Shown here piece by piece: positions 38,241 through 47,593 of a stretch of 64,000 bases of DNA. The stretch is from Hyphomicrobium sulfonivorans (GTDB lineage: Bacteria > Pseudomonadota > Alphaproteobacteria > Rhizobiales > Hyphomicrobiaceae), in the NCBI RefSeq assembly GCF_013306565.1, contig NZ_PZPO01000004.1:638362-702361 (forward strand), read 5' to 3'. Below the pieces are notes generated by a model. That model was not told where the DNA came from and searched no databases. It saw nothing but the letters and a program-made list of their open reading frames with translations. The number at the start of each line of letters is the position of its first letter. Within the stretch, counting starts at the first letter, position 1. The translations under genes and the position numbers were made by a program.

Positions 38241-41081
38241 TCACCAGGCGACCTTCACACCCAGCTTACCGTCGTAGGCGTTGCCATCGGCGTGTTCGCC
38301 GATGGCGACGAGGTATGAGGCATTGGCGTAGATCGCGGCGCCATCGCCGATGTCGGTCGAGAAGCCTGTGTTGATTTCGAATGTCGTGCCACCCATGTCG
38401 GCCGCGAACGGGATGAAGCCGGTGGCGGACGAGAACTTCGTCTTCGGATCGCCGAGGAACTCGTACCAGAAGTTCGGACGTATCCACGCGGTGAAGGTTG
38501 ACGGTGCTCCGGTCAGCCAGGTCGGCGTACCGAAGTCCTGCGCGAAGCGAACGCCCACGCGTCCCACCAGTGAATTGACGTTATCGAAGTGCACCTGCGC
38601 GGCGACATCCGATCCGTTGTTGAGGTTGACGGTCTGATAGGCGAGCTGCGCCTGCGGCTCGATGCTGAAGCCACCCGGCCCGGTGTAAACCGGATAACCA
38701 CCTTCAAGCGAAGCGCCAAACGCGCCGCCATCGGTTTTCAGTTTGTCGATGCGGTTTGACTTGGCATCAATATCGTACCACGAGCCTAACAGCAGCGCAT
38801 CCACGTAAGCATTTTCCGGCGTGTAGTGGGTCCAGTAGGCGCCCCATGAGTACGCCATGAACGAATTCTCGCCGGCCTTGCCGTCACCGATGTGCTGCAC
38901 ATCGCCCGAGCCGTGGCCGATGGCGAAGAATGCACCGGCATGATTGCGCGAAGTTCCGACATCGCCGTCGCGATAGAGATCCATGCCGCCCTGGAACGCC
39001 CAGAAGTCATAATCGTACTTGGGGCCGGCGCCGTAGATGCCGCCCTTACCACCATCGCGATCGCCGTGCTGACCGATCACACGCGCCCATGCTGCATTCG
39101 GTGCGCCTTCAGCGTATGAACTGACCGACGTACCCCGCCGCTCATGCAGCGTGTCGAGCATCAGACGGCCGTAGAGCAGCGTCATTGCCGGCACGGCGGC
39201 GTAGAGCGATGTCTCCGGCCGGTAGTTGGGAACATCAGGGCCGCAGATCGGCGCGGAAGGATCGAGTGCGCAGTCGAGAGTTGAGCGCAAGTACCAGGCG
39301 TCGGGGTTAGCTGCATCGACGCTGCCGCGGTAGAGCGAATATTCATAGGGACCAGCAATGACCGGGGCGGCAAGTGAGAACAGTCCCGGCATCGTCGAGC
39401 CGCCGTTGATCGCATCGACGACAAGGATACCGTTGAGCTGCGTGAGATCACCTGCGCCGCCCGCATTCGCAACACTCAGCAATGATGTGCCGGAAGCGGT
39501 GCCGCCGTCGATAACCAGCATATCGGATTGCGAGGCATCACCACCGAGATAGGTGTTGATGCTGAGCGTTCCGCCCTGGCCAACGTAATTGCCGGAGGCG
39601 CCTCCGGGCGCAAACGGATCAACCGCAACGGTGAGAATGCTGTCGGGCGTCCCGTTCGCGAGGTTGATGATACCAGCATGGTGCACATCGCCACTCACGG
39701 TCAGGCTTTGCGCTGCCTGCACCATCGTCGTGCCGGCATTGACGAACAGGCCGAGCGGATCGCCACTGCCATCCGTGCCGCCGCCGACCAGTAGGTCTGA
39801 CCCGGAAAAGGTCGCGACAGTTCCACCAGACAGGACGACGGATTCCCAGTTCTGCACCAATGCCGTGTCGATGGTGTAGTTACCGCCATCAAAAGTCAGC
39901 GTGTCGATAAATCCGTCGGCGGCGTATACGTCATCACCGCCGTCAAACAACGTGATTTGCGAGATATCGGAACCGGCATAGAACGTAAGCGCATCGCTAC
40001 CTGCTGCCAGATTAATACCTCCGGCCACGCTGCCCCAGATCTCGGCCTGATCATTACCTTGCGCAGTGAGAATGTAGCCGATGATGCTGCCTGTGTTCTG
40101 CAAGTGGATGTCCGCTACAGTCGCAGCGTCAGCCATGAGCCCATAATGGGTGCTGCTGATCGTCCCCGAGTTGAAAACCTCTATCGGAACATTGCTGTTG
40201 TTGCTCGAAATATAGACGCCGGCAGGGAAGTAATCTCCCTCCACTTCAACGAATCCCGAGTTGGTTATCGTCGCCGAAGTGAGCGTGGGGGTCACGAGGT
40301 CATCCTGAATATTAATGTACAACCCGTTTGTAGTTCCTCCCGGATCCATGGCGGACACAACAACACTGCCCTGGTTCTCGATGCTGACGTCACCGGTACT
40401 GTAGCCTGGATACCCCGTCGCGAAATAATTGTAGCCCATACCGATACCAAGATGCCGCCCCGAATTGACAACAATATCGCCGGTATTCAGAAGATCGACG
40501 CTCGCGGCGTAAGCACTTATTCCGACCACGAACGCGCCAGAGGTTATCTGACTTCCGTCGATATTAATGCTGCCGGCGTTTTCGGCGTAGTTCACGCCGG
40601 ACCGTGAAGCCAAGCCCATGCCGATAAAGGTATTCAACGCGGTCGATGCGGCGACGCCTGTTATGTCGCCGTTATTGATATAGGAAAGTCCGCCCACAGT
40701 TTCTGTTTGGAAGTGGGCCCCTAGTACTGACATCGTTCTGTCACCATCCGGGATTGCTGTGGCTGTGGCCCCCGTCCACGAGACCGACCCGTTGTTGATG
40801 ATCGTGAGGCCAGTGTAGTTCGTCGTTATGCTACCTGTAGCCCCGATCACGGAATCGCCGAACGGGTTCTGCAGATCGCCGGTCTCAGTCCAGGTGGCGT
40901 CGTTGATGATCGTGCCGTTCAGAACCGGCGATCCGATCGTATAGCTTTCCTCTGTGATCACGCCGGTACAGGTTGTTGTGTCACCGGACGCGAACGTTCC
41001 CGCCGGGATTGTGCATGCTGCATGCGCTGGTGGCGTAACTGCTAAAAGACAAACGGAGCTCACGCCGAAAATCTGCGTCAA
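38241..41081 (-). CDS. Autotransporter outer-membrane beta-barrel protein (type Va)
   Basis: Large surface protein, 946 residues from a TTG at 41081. Hydrophobic export segment ending PPAHA, a passenger (about 25-640) of repeated Asn/Gly-rich turns such as INNGSVS, NAGSINI, NTGDIVV, NQGSVVV and NSGTISS that predict a beta-helix, then the C-terminal barrel (about 690-946) ending LGVKVAW with a terminal aromatic residue. The start is odd: the TTG gives a signal peptide with no basic n-region. An ATG at 41110 with GGAG seven bases upstream lies in the wrong frame (see findings), so the gene may be frameshifted. The barrel end is nearly identical to that of the partial gene at 63750-64000. Confidence 0.85.
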   Translation of the reverse strand: MTQIFGVSSVCLLAVTPPAHAACTIPAGTFASGDTTTCTGVITEESYTIGSPVLNGTIINDATWTETGDLQNPFGDSVIGATGSITTNYTGLTIINNGSVSWTGATATAIPDGDRTMSVLGAHFQTETVGGLSYINNGDITGVAASTALNTFIGMGLASRSGVNYAENAGSINIDGSQITSGAFVVGISAYAASVDLLNTGDIVVNSGRHLGIGMGYNYFATGYPGYSTGDVSIENQGSVVVSAMDPGGTTNGLYINIQDDLVTPTLTSATITNSGFVEVEGDYFPAGVYISSNNSNVPIEVFNSGTISSTHYGLMADAATVADIHLQNTGSIIGYILTAQGNDQAEIWGSVAGGINLAAGSDALTFYAGSDISQITLFDGGDDVYAADGFIDTLTFDGGNYTIDTALVQNWESVVLSGGTVATFSGSDLLVGGGTDGSGDPLGLFVNAGTTMVQAAQSLTVSGDVHHAGIINLANGTPDSILTVAVDPFAPGGASGNYVGQGGTLSINTYLGGDASQSDMLVIDGGTASGTSLLSVANAGGAGDLTQLNGILVVDAINGGSTMPGLFSLAAPVIAGPYEYSLYRGSVDAANPDAWYLRSTLDCALDPSAPICGPDVPNYRPETSLYAAVPAMTLLYGRLMLDTLHERRGTSVSSYAEGAPNAAWARVIGQHGDRDGGKGGIYGAGPKYDYDFWAFQGGMDLYRDGDVGTSRNHAGAFFAIGHGSGDVQHIGDGKAGENSFMAYSWGAYWTHYTPENAYVDALLLGSWYDIDAKSNRIDKLKTDGGAFGASLEGGYPVYTGPGGFSIEPQAQLAYQTVNLNNGSDVAAQVHFDNVNSLVGRVGVRFAQDFGTPTWLTGAPSTFTAWIRPNFWYEFLGDPKTKFSSATGFIPFAADMGGTTFEINTGFSTDIGDGAAIYANASYLVAIGEHADGNAYDGKLGVKVAW

Positions 41082-41605
41082 CAGAATGGCTTTCGTTCAA
41101 TGCAGCGCATCAGCCAGCTCCATGAATAAAATTGCAATCGTCTGAACGAGAAAACAAATCCGCAAAATAAGGCTACTGGCGCACACGCACTTTCAAAGGC
41201 ACGCTGACAACATTCGCGCCCTGAACTGCTGTTCACTGAACAACGTTGATTCTGCCGGTGGCTGCCAATGGCAATGCCACGTCAAGAGCAGAAGCTTGCC
41301 CGACTTCGCAGCTCTTGTTGAATAAATGACACGCTCATCCAGGCCGCAGAGTCTGTCCTTGGATCGATGTGCTGCAGAGTAATTCTCCACCATCCGACGT
41401 CAGCTCCAGACGCTATCGCGTGCTTTAACAAACGCGATGTCACGATGCTGCGTTATGCTGGCATCGTCGTCTGGGCTGTTGCGGTTTGATCGCTCCTTGC
41501 CTGCCGGATTGAGTACCTGAAAGGGACGAGAATTGCGCCCGGCCGCTCCGGGACTATTCCGGGACAGCCCCGACCGGAACGGCCATTCAATCGGATTTTA
41601 TCGGG
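41082..41605. other. Gene-free region upstream of the autotransporter
   Basis: About 520 bases with no supported reading frame. It contains an imperfect inverted repeat at 41541-41584 (GGCCG.TCCGG arms) and, at its autotransporter end, the out-of-frame ATG at 41110 with its GGAG. Signals for autotransporter expression probably lie here, but I cannot point to a promoter. Confidence 0.5.
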
Positions 41606-41633
41606 TTGACTGAACGGTCTATTGGAGTAAAAA
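41606..41633 (+). promoter_or_regulatory. Promoter of tRNA-Gly
   Basis: TTGACT (41606-41611), a 16-base spacer and TAAAAA (41628-41633), followed 17 bases later by the tRNA-Gly 5' end. The -35 box is good, the -10 box weaker. Confidence 0.5.
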
Positions 41634-41650
41634 GCCGAGTTCTGGATACG

Positions 41651-41724
41651 CGGGTGTAGCTCAATGGTAGAGCAGCAGCCTTCCAAGCTGAATACGAGGG
41701 TTCGATTCCCTTCACCCGCTCCAG
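41651..41724 (+). tRNA. trnG: tRNA-Gly (anticodon TCC)
   Basis: Seventy-four bases with encoded CCA. Acceptor GCGGGTG / CACCCGC, D arm GCTC...GAGC, anticodon loop CTTCCAA giving TCC, T arm GAGGG-TTCGATT-CCCTT. The first anticodon-stem pair (G27 with A43) is a mismatch. Confidence 0.97.
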
Positions 41725-41850
41725 TTTCCATCGCCTAAAATCATCGGAAATACGCCGTTGCATGGCGGTCTGCGCGTGCATCACGCCATAGCACCGGCCG
41801 CGGCCGGCCCCGCGTGAAAGCCCAGCGCTCATTGCCCGCCCCGATCAGCT

Positions 41851-44538
41851 TTACTTGCTGCCCAGCGCACCCCGCCCCAGATCGAGGCTCAATCGGAACA
41901 CGTTCGACTGCGGCTCATAGACCGACGTGAAGCCCAGTGACCGACACATCGCCAGCATGCCGGTATTTTCCGCCAGCACATCGCCGATCAACTCGCCCAG
42001 CCCTTCCGACTTCGCATAGGCGATCAGATGTTGCATCAGCGCCGATCCGAGCCCCCTGCCCTTCAGGTCTGACCGCACGATCACCGCAAACTCCGCACGC
42101 CGGCCATCGGGATCGGCAATCAGGCGCGCTACACCCAGAACCTCGTCGCCGTAAACTGCGATGAACGCCATTTCGCGCGCATAATCGATCTGCGTCATCC
42201 GGGCGAAGAAGCGGAATGTGCGCTCTGGCGCCGCCGTGAAAAACCGCATGCGCAGATCGTCGGCGCTGATCCGGTCAAACAGGCGCACATAATGCGGCTC
42301 GTCATCAGGACGGATAGGGCGCAACGTCACCTCGCCCATGCCTTCGACAGCGATCGTTCGTTCCCACTCGACGGGGAACGGTCGCACCGCCAACGGCCGG
42401 CGCGGTTCCTCGGCTTCATCGGCAATCCGGATGCGGGCATCCAGCGCCACCACGCCGTGCTCATCGGCCAGCAGCGGGTTGATATCGACTTCGCGGATCT
42501 CGCGATGACGCGCAACAAGATAGCTGAGCCGCACCAGCGCCATCGCGATGGCATCGAGATTTGCTGCCGGCCGATCGCGATACCCTTTCAGCAGGCCGTA
42601 GATGCGGGTTTCGCGCATCATCTGATAGGCCAACTTCAAATCGAGCGGTGGCAGCGCGTGGGCTGTATCAGCCGTCACTTCAACCGCCGTGCCGCCTGCC
42701 CCGAACATCATCAGCGGACCGACGGTCGCATCCTCGCTCGCACCGACAATCAGTTCGTGTGAGTTGGCGCGCTCAATCATCGCCTGCACTGTAAAGCCGC
42801 GCAGCACCGCATCCGGGCGTAACCGATGCACATTCAGCAGCATCTCTTCGGCCGCCGTGCGGGCTTCGCGCGCAGAGGCAATCGCAAGCCGCACGCCACC
42901 GAAATCAGACTTATGCGGCAGATCATCGGACACGATCTTCACTACGCAGGCGCGGTGATCCCGCAACAGTTCCGCCGCATGCAGCTCAACCTGTTCGGGT
43001 GTCGCCGCCCGCAGCGTCCGCACCACCGGTATGCCGTAGCTGGCCAGCAGTTCTTTCGCCTTGGCTTCCAGCAGCATCGTGCGCCCCTTGCGGCGCGCTT
43101 CGGCGAGAATGTGATCGGCCTTCGCGCGGTCGAACTGCAAGGCTTCGGGCGCCGATGGTGGCACCTGCATCAGCTCTTCCTGCGCCCGGCGATAGCGCAC
43201 AAGCTGCCAGAACCCTTCAACCGCGGCTTCGGGCGTGGCGAATGTCGGGATATCGGCCTTGGCAAACAGCTGGCGGCTCGGTTCCGCCGCGTCCTCACCC
43301 AGCCAACTCGTCAGAATGACCTTGCGCGGCCGCTGCCGACGATGCGCACTTGCAAGATCAACCACCACCTGCGCCGCTTCCTCGCTGGACGCCATCGCGG
43401 TGGGGCAGTTCATGACCAGCAGCGCATGCGTTGCCGGATCAGCCAGCAAAATTTCCGCTGCCTTCTGATAACGCTCCGGCCCGGCATCACCGATGATATC
43501 GACAGGATTTGCGCGCGACCATGTCGGCGGCAGGCACTCATCGAGCTGCTGCAGCGTCATGGCGGGAAGTTCGGTCAGCTTGCCGCCGAGATCGGCCAGC
43601 TCATCGGTGGCGAGCACACCCACACCGCCACCGTTGGTGAGTATGGTCAGCCGCTCGCCATGCAGATGCGGCACCGCAGAAAGAATTTCGGCTGCATCGA
43701 AAAGCTGGCGCAGCTCGTTCACCCGCAGCACACCGGCGCGCCGGAAGGCGGCGTTATAGGCGGCGTCTGCCCCCGCAAGCGCGCCTGTGTGCGACATCGC
43801 CGCCTTTGCAGCAGCGGCATTGCGGCCCGACTTGAGAATGATGACCGGCTTGACGCGGGAAGCACGGCGCGCTGCGGAGATAAACTTCGCCGCGTCCGTC
43901 ATTGCTTCCATGTAAATCAGGATCGCGCGGCTGGTGATGTCACCGGCGAGGTAATCAAGAAAATCACCGAAGTCTGCATCTGCCATATCGCCTAGCGATA
44001 TAACCTGCGACAGGCCGATGCCGCGCGAAGCTGTCCAGTCGACAATCGTCGTCACCAGCGCGCCCGATTGGGAAATGACCGCCAGATCGCCCTTGATCGG
44101 CATACGGCGAGAGAAGCTGGCGTTGAGACCGATATGCGGCAGCAAAAGCCCGATGCAGTTGGGGCCTTCGATGCGCAAGCAATAGGTCCGCGCCGCATTC
44201 AACATGCGCTGACGCAGTTCGCCCGTTACGCCCGCCGTTATGACGACCGCCGCCCGCGCGCCCTTTGCGCCCGCCTCGGCTATAATGTCAGGAACAGTCT
44301 CGGGCGGCGTTGCGATAACGACCAGCTCGGGCACATCCGGCAGCGCCGCCAGCGATTGAAAGCAGCGGACATCCAGAACCGCTTCATGGCGCGGATTGAC
44401 AAACCAGATCGGTCCATCAAATCCGCCGCTCAACAGATTGCGGGCAACGATCAGCCCGACCGATCCGGGTTCAGGACTGGCGCCCACGAAGGCAACAGAG
44501 CGCGGCGCAAGCAGGCTGGAAAGATTTCTGACTGTCAC
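41851..44538 (-). CDS. Pat-type protein: acyl-CoA synthetase (ADP-forming) module fused to a GNAT acetyltransferase
   Basis: 895 residues. The order is: CoA-binding domain (about 5-130, SVAFVGASPEPGSVG), ligase flavodoxin-like domains (GPNCIGLLLP at about 125), SHTGALAG at about 249, ATP-grasp domain (about 480-705), and a C-terminal GNAT domain (about 730-885, GRGLGSALMQHLIAYAK). Proteins of this layout (Pat/YfiQ) acetylate metabolic enzymes such as acetyl-CoA synthetase. In Salmonella Pat the phospho-acceptor histidine of the synthetase part is lost, as I recall; here His250 in SHTGALAG is kept. The start is a GTG at 44538 without a strong ribosome-binding site. It stands alone, convergent with tRNA-Gly. 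Confidence 0.9.
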   Translation of the reverse strand: MTVRNLSSLLAPRSVAFVGASPEPGSVGLIVARNLLSGGFDGPIWFVNPRHEAVLDVRCFQSLAALPDVPELVVIATPPETVPDIIAEAGAKGARAAVVITAGVTGELRQRMLNAARTYCLRIEGPNCIGLLLPHIGLNASFSRRMPIKGDLAVISQSGALVTTIVDWTASRGIGLSQVISLGDMADADFGDFLDYLAGDITSRAILIYMEAMTDAAKFISAARRASRVKPVIILKSGRNAAAAKAAMSHTGALAGADAAYNAAFRRAGVLRVNELRQLFDAAEILSAVPHLHGERLTILTNGGGVGVLATDELADLGGKLTELPAMTLQQLDECLPPTWSRANPVDIIGDAGPERYQKAAEILLADPATHALLVMNCPTAMASSEEAAQVVVDLASAHRRQRPRKVILTSWLGEDAAEPSRQLFAKADIPTFATPEAAVEGFWQLVRYRRAQEELMQVPPSAPEALQFDRAKADHILAEARRKGRTMLLEAKAKELLASYGIPVVRTLRAATPEQVELHAAELLRDHRACVVKIVSDDLPHKSDFGGVRLAIASAREARTAAEEMLLNVHRLRPDAVLRGFTVQAMIERANSHELIVGASEDATVGPLMMFGAGGTAVEVTADTAHALPPLDLKLAYQMMRETRIYGLLKGYRDRPAANLDAIAMALVRLSYLVARHREIREVDINPLLADEHGVVALDARIRIADEAEEPRRPLAVRPFPVEWERTIAVEGMGEVTLRPIRPDDEPHYVRLFDRISADDLRMRFFTAAPERTFRFFARMTQIDYAREMAFIAVYGDEVLGVARLIADPDGRRAEFAVIVRSDLKGRGLGSALMQHLIAYAKSEGLGELIGDVLAENTGMLAMCRSLGFTSVYEPQSNVFRLSLDLGRGALGSK

Positions 44539-44784
44539 TTCAGGACCGGCCGGGAAGTTGGAGCCTCATGGGTCTGCTCCCCTTCTATAGGCACGGGCAG
44601 ATGACGGGATCTTAAACGTATGGTCCCGACACATGCTCCGGCGCCGATACCGCAACCGATGGGAGCGCGCTAACCTCTGACCGCATCGTTCGCACGGATC
44701 GCGCCTGATGTCCCTCCGCCGATAGAAGAACGCCGACAAAAGAATGGGCAGCGGCCACCGACGACAGCCGCTGCATGGCGCGCA

Positions 44785-45069
44785 TCAGTCGTCGTGCTTT
44801 TCGACCAGCTTCAGATCGACCGGATTGTAGTACAGCTCAAACTTCTTGCCGGCCTTGTCCTTCGCATAGACCTCATAGCAACTGCCGACGATCTTGGAGC
44901 GCGTGACCGTATAGCCGGCTTCTGTTGCCGCCGCTTCCGCATCCGCCTGGGACTGCCACTTGTCCTTCGGCTCCTGTGTGCAGGTATCAAAGCCGTGTGC
45001 AGCCGCCGGAACCGTTAATAAAACGCTTCCCAGTACAACTGAGGCCAAGCCCAGCGCGAAAGTTTTCAT
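44785..45069 (-). CDS. Small secreted PepSY-like protein
   Basis: 94 residues with a clear signal peptide (cut after about residue 24, in PAAAHG) and one compact domain: the segment QADAEAAATEAGYTVTRSKI, then CYEVYAKDKAGKKFELYYNP, which follows the PepSY pattern. Two cysteines could form a disulfide. GGGAGAAAG precedes the ATG. Such proteins are found next to metal-transport and respiratory genes and may bind or inhibit partners in the periplasm. It is divergent from the His-rich protein and RND genes. Confidence 0.75.
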   Translation of the reverse strand: MKTFALGLASVVLGSVLLTVPAAAHGFDTCTQEPKDKWQSQADAEAAATEAGYTVTRSKIVGSCYEVYAKDKAGKKFELYYNPVDLKLVEKHDD

Positions 45070-45299
45070 TGTCTTTCTCCCAGTGATCGATGTCGAACCC
45101 GATGCAACGGTCGCAGTCCGCGCTGCAGCCTGTAACGCATCAACGCTGCTGCTGGCTCCTTTTAACGGTCGCGCCAGTTCTGCAGACCTTTATGACGGAA
45201 TTGTTGAGGCCAAGCCCCGCGATGCCGCGACATGAGGCATACCTATCAGCCTTGATATGGGCCTTGACGAAATGCTGGGGGCCCGCTTTGCTGTATCCC

Positions 45300-45704
45300 G
45301 TGTCAAGGATATTCAAACGCTGCATCTCGATGCTTGTCGTAGCCGTCGCTCTCCTGAGCGGGGGCCTGCCTGCGTTGCATGACATTCTGACGTTTGAAGC
45401 CCACGCACACGGGTTAACGGGTGCCCACTCCCACACCTCAGCCCAATCGCATGGCGATGCCATCAAGGCGTCTTATGCCGCTGCGGGCCAGCAGGCTCCC
45501 GCATCCGATCACCATCCTGCCAGCGGCGATCAGGACTGCACCCACGTGCACGTCCATTGCTGCGCAGTTTCGGCGTTGCTGGGCAGCTCCACGCTGCTGC
45601 CGCGCCTGTCAGACGCTGGCCAGCTGCGGCTGGAACGGCAAGCTGCGCTGCCCTATGGGCAGTTGCCCTACCCTCCGATGCGGCCGCCCAGAACCGCAGC
45701 TTGA
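45300..45704 (+). CDS. His-rich membrane-anchored or secreted protein upstream of the RND efflux genes
   Basis: 134 residues from the GTG at 45300. The frame is open further upstream and the start is uncertain; the GTG supplies a basic n-region (SRIFKRC) ahead of the hydrophobic segment (about residues 11-22). The rest is rich in His: EAHAHG, GAHSHTSAQSHGD, SDHHPASGDQD and finally CTHVHVHCC, a cluster of metal-binding residues. No family recognised. Position ahead of the adaptor and pump suggests a periplasmic metal chaperone or sensor of the same system, which is inference. Confidence 0.55.
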   Translation: MSRIFKRCISMLVVAVALLSGGLPALHDILTFEAHAHGLTGAHSHTSAQSHGDAIKASYAAAGQQAPASDHHPASGDQDCTHVHVHCCAVSALLGSSTLLPRLSDAGQLRLERQAALPYGQLPYPPMRPPRTAA

Positions 45705-45846
45705 TGCGCGCCCTTCGGCGCGCCGTTTGTTGCTCAGCGCGCCGCCGGCCTTGATTGCGTCTCCCTGACGAACCGGAGACCAGCAACAATTCCCGCACCA
45801 CGCGACGCGCTGCCCGCGATGCTTCAAGCTTCGGAACGCCGCCGCC

Positions 45847-47580
45847 ATGACACGCCAATTATCACGCACCATCCTAGCCCTCGCTGCGCTCGCCTGCGCC
45901 GCAACCGCCCACGCGCACGGCGATGGGGATCACTCCCACGATGAACCCGTTGCGCAGGAATCGGCGGCCGCGCCGCAGCTTGAAATCTCCGGCGATGGGA
46001 TTGAGCTGGTTGGCGAAATTGCCGATCGCAAGCTCACGATCTATCTCGATCGCAGCGCCACCAACGCGCCGGTCGAAGAAGCCGAAATCAAGCTCACCGT
46101 AGACGGCATTGCCGGCGGCTCGGCAAAGCGCATCCGCGCTGGAACGTTCGAGATCCCGGCGCCGTGGGCCGATGATCCTGGCCTCAAGCCGTTGCAGTTT
46201 TCGGTCGCAATCGATGGCAAAGCGCAGGTGCTCGCCGGCGACATGACCATTGCGGAGGCCGCGCACGAACACGCCGCCACACCACAGACCTGGGAAGCAG
46301 CGCTCAGCAATTTTTACACCTGGGTGATCGCCGGCTTTGCCACGATGTTCGGCTTTGTGCTGGCGTTTGCCTTCCGCCCCATCCGCCTGCCTGCTGCCAC
46401 TGATGAAGCCGCGGCCACGTCGGCGCCAAACGATCACGGCGCGCCGCATTCACGCACATCAGCCATCAGCGCAGCATTTGCAATCGGCGCCATCGCAGCG
46501 GCAGCCCTGATGCCGGGGCAAGCACGCGCGCACGAAGGACACGATCACGGCGCCGAACCTGAACTGCCGGCCGGAGCGCAGAACGCCGCCCCACGGCGAT
46601 TGCCCAATGGCGACGTGTTCCTGCCCAAAGCCTCCCAACGTCTGCTCCATGTGCGCACCGTCATTGCAGAGCGCCAGAAAACGCGGAGGGCGCGTGAGCT
46701 GATCGGCTCTGTCGTGCCCGATCCATCGTTTTTCGGTCAGGTGCAGGCGCCCATGGATGGCCGCATTGAGCTGGCCAAGCGCGGCATCTCGCATGTCGGC
46801 GAACGGGTGAAGGCCGGCGAGGTGCTGGCGTTTCTGGCGCCCAGTATTCCCATTGCCGACCTTGGCACCATGCAGCAGCTGCGGGCCGAGGTTGCGGGCA
46901 AGCTCAAGATTGCAGAACAGAAGCTCGCCCGGCTGAAGCGCATCGCCACCGTTGTTGCGCAGAAGGAAATCGACGACACCCGCACCGAGCTTGAAGCTTT
47001 GCGCGAGCAACAGAGCGTGCTGCAAAGCAAGGATGCCGAGCTCATGCCGCTGAAAGCGCCGGTGGATGGCGTCATTTCGGTTGCCAATGTGCGTGCGGGC
47101 CAGGTTGTAACAACGCGCGAAACGCTGTTCGAAATCGTCGATCCCGATCGCCTCTGGATCGAAGCGATCAGCGGCGCGGAGCATACCGATCCCGACATCA
47201 GCAATGCCTATGCCATTGACCTCGACAATCACTCGCTGAAGCTGACGCTGGTCGGGCGCGCGCCTTCACTGCGGCAACAGGCGCAGCCGCTGCAATTCCG
47301 CATCGACGAGCCCCACGAAGGGCTGTCGATCAACTCCGCCGTGAAGGTTCTCATCCAGCAGGGCGCGCCCGTCGAAGGCGTTGTGCTACCCGCCGCTGCG
47401 GTGGTGCGCGCGGCCAACGGCATGGCCCGCGTGTGGGCCAAGGAAGGGCCGCAGCTTTTCCGCCCGCTGCCCGTTCGCGTTGCCCCACTCGACGGCGAGA
47501 ATGTGCTGGTGCTCGATGGCGTTCCTGAAGGCGAACGCATCGTGACGGACGGCGCCGAACTCATCAATCAGGTCCGGTGA
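45847..47580 (+). CDS. RND efflux adaptor (CusB/CzcB-like) with an extra N-terminal membrane domain
   Basis: 577 residues, about 150-200 longer than normal adaptors. N-terminal signal peptide followed by HAHGDGDHSHDE, an Ig-like extracytoplasmic domain (about 45-145), a membrane helix (about 157-179, VIAGFATMFGFVLAFAFRP), a short hydrophilic loop, a second hydrophobic segment ending in QARA with a second His cluster (HEGHDHG, about 232), and then the membrane-fusion module: barrel-sandwich halves around a coiled coil (QLRAEVAGKLKIAEQKLARL) and the C-terminal beta-barrel. The part after residue 210 looks like a complete adaptor with its own signal peptide, so this is a fusion. The 13-base gap to the pump gene implies one operon. 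Metal substrate unknown. Confidence 0.85.
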   Translation: MTRQLSRTILALAALACAATAHAHGDGDHSHDEPVAQESAAAPQLEISGDGIELVGEIADRKLTIYLDRSATNAPVEEAEIKLTVDGIAGGSAKRIRAGTFEIPAPWADDPGLKPLQFSVAIDGKAQVLAGDMTIAEAAHEHAATPQTWEAALSNFYTWVIAGFATMFGFVLAFAFRPIRLPAATDEAAATSAPNDHGAPHSRTSAISAAFAIGAIAAAALMPGQARAHEGHDHGAEPELPAGAQNAAPRRLPNGDVFLPKASQRLLHVRTVIAERQKTRRARELIGSVVPDPSFFGQVQAPMDGRIELAKRGISHVGERVKAGEVLAFLAPSIPIADLGTMQQLRAEVAGKLKIAEQKLARLKRIATVVAQKEIDDTRTELEALREQQSVLQSKDAELMPLKAPVDGVISVANVRAGQVVTTRETLFEIVDPDRLWIEAISGAEHTDPDISNAYAIDLDNHSLKLTLVGRAPSLRQQAQPLQFRIDEPHEGLSINSAVKVLIQQGAPVEGVVLPAAAVVRAANGMARVWAKEGPQLFRPLPVRVAPLDGENVLVLDGVPEGERIVTDGAELINQVR

Positions 47581-47593
47581 GGAGCAAGCAGCC

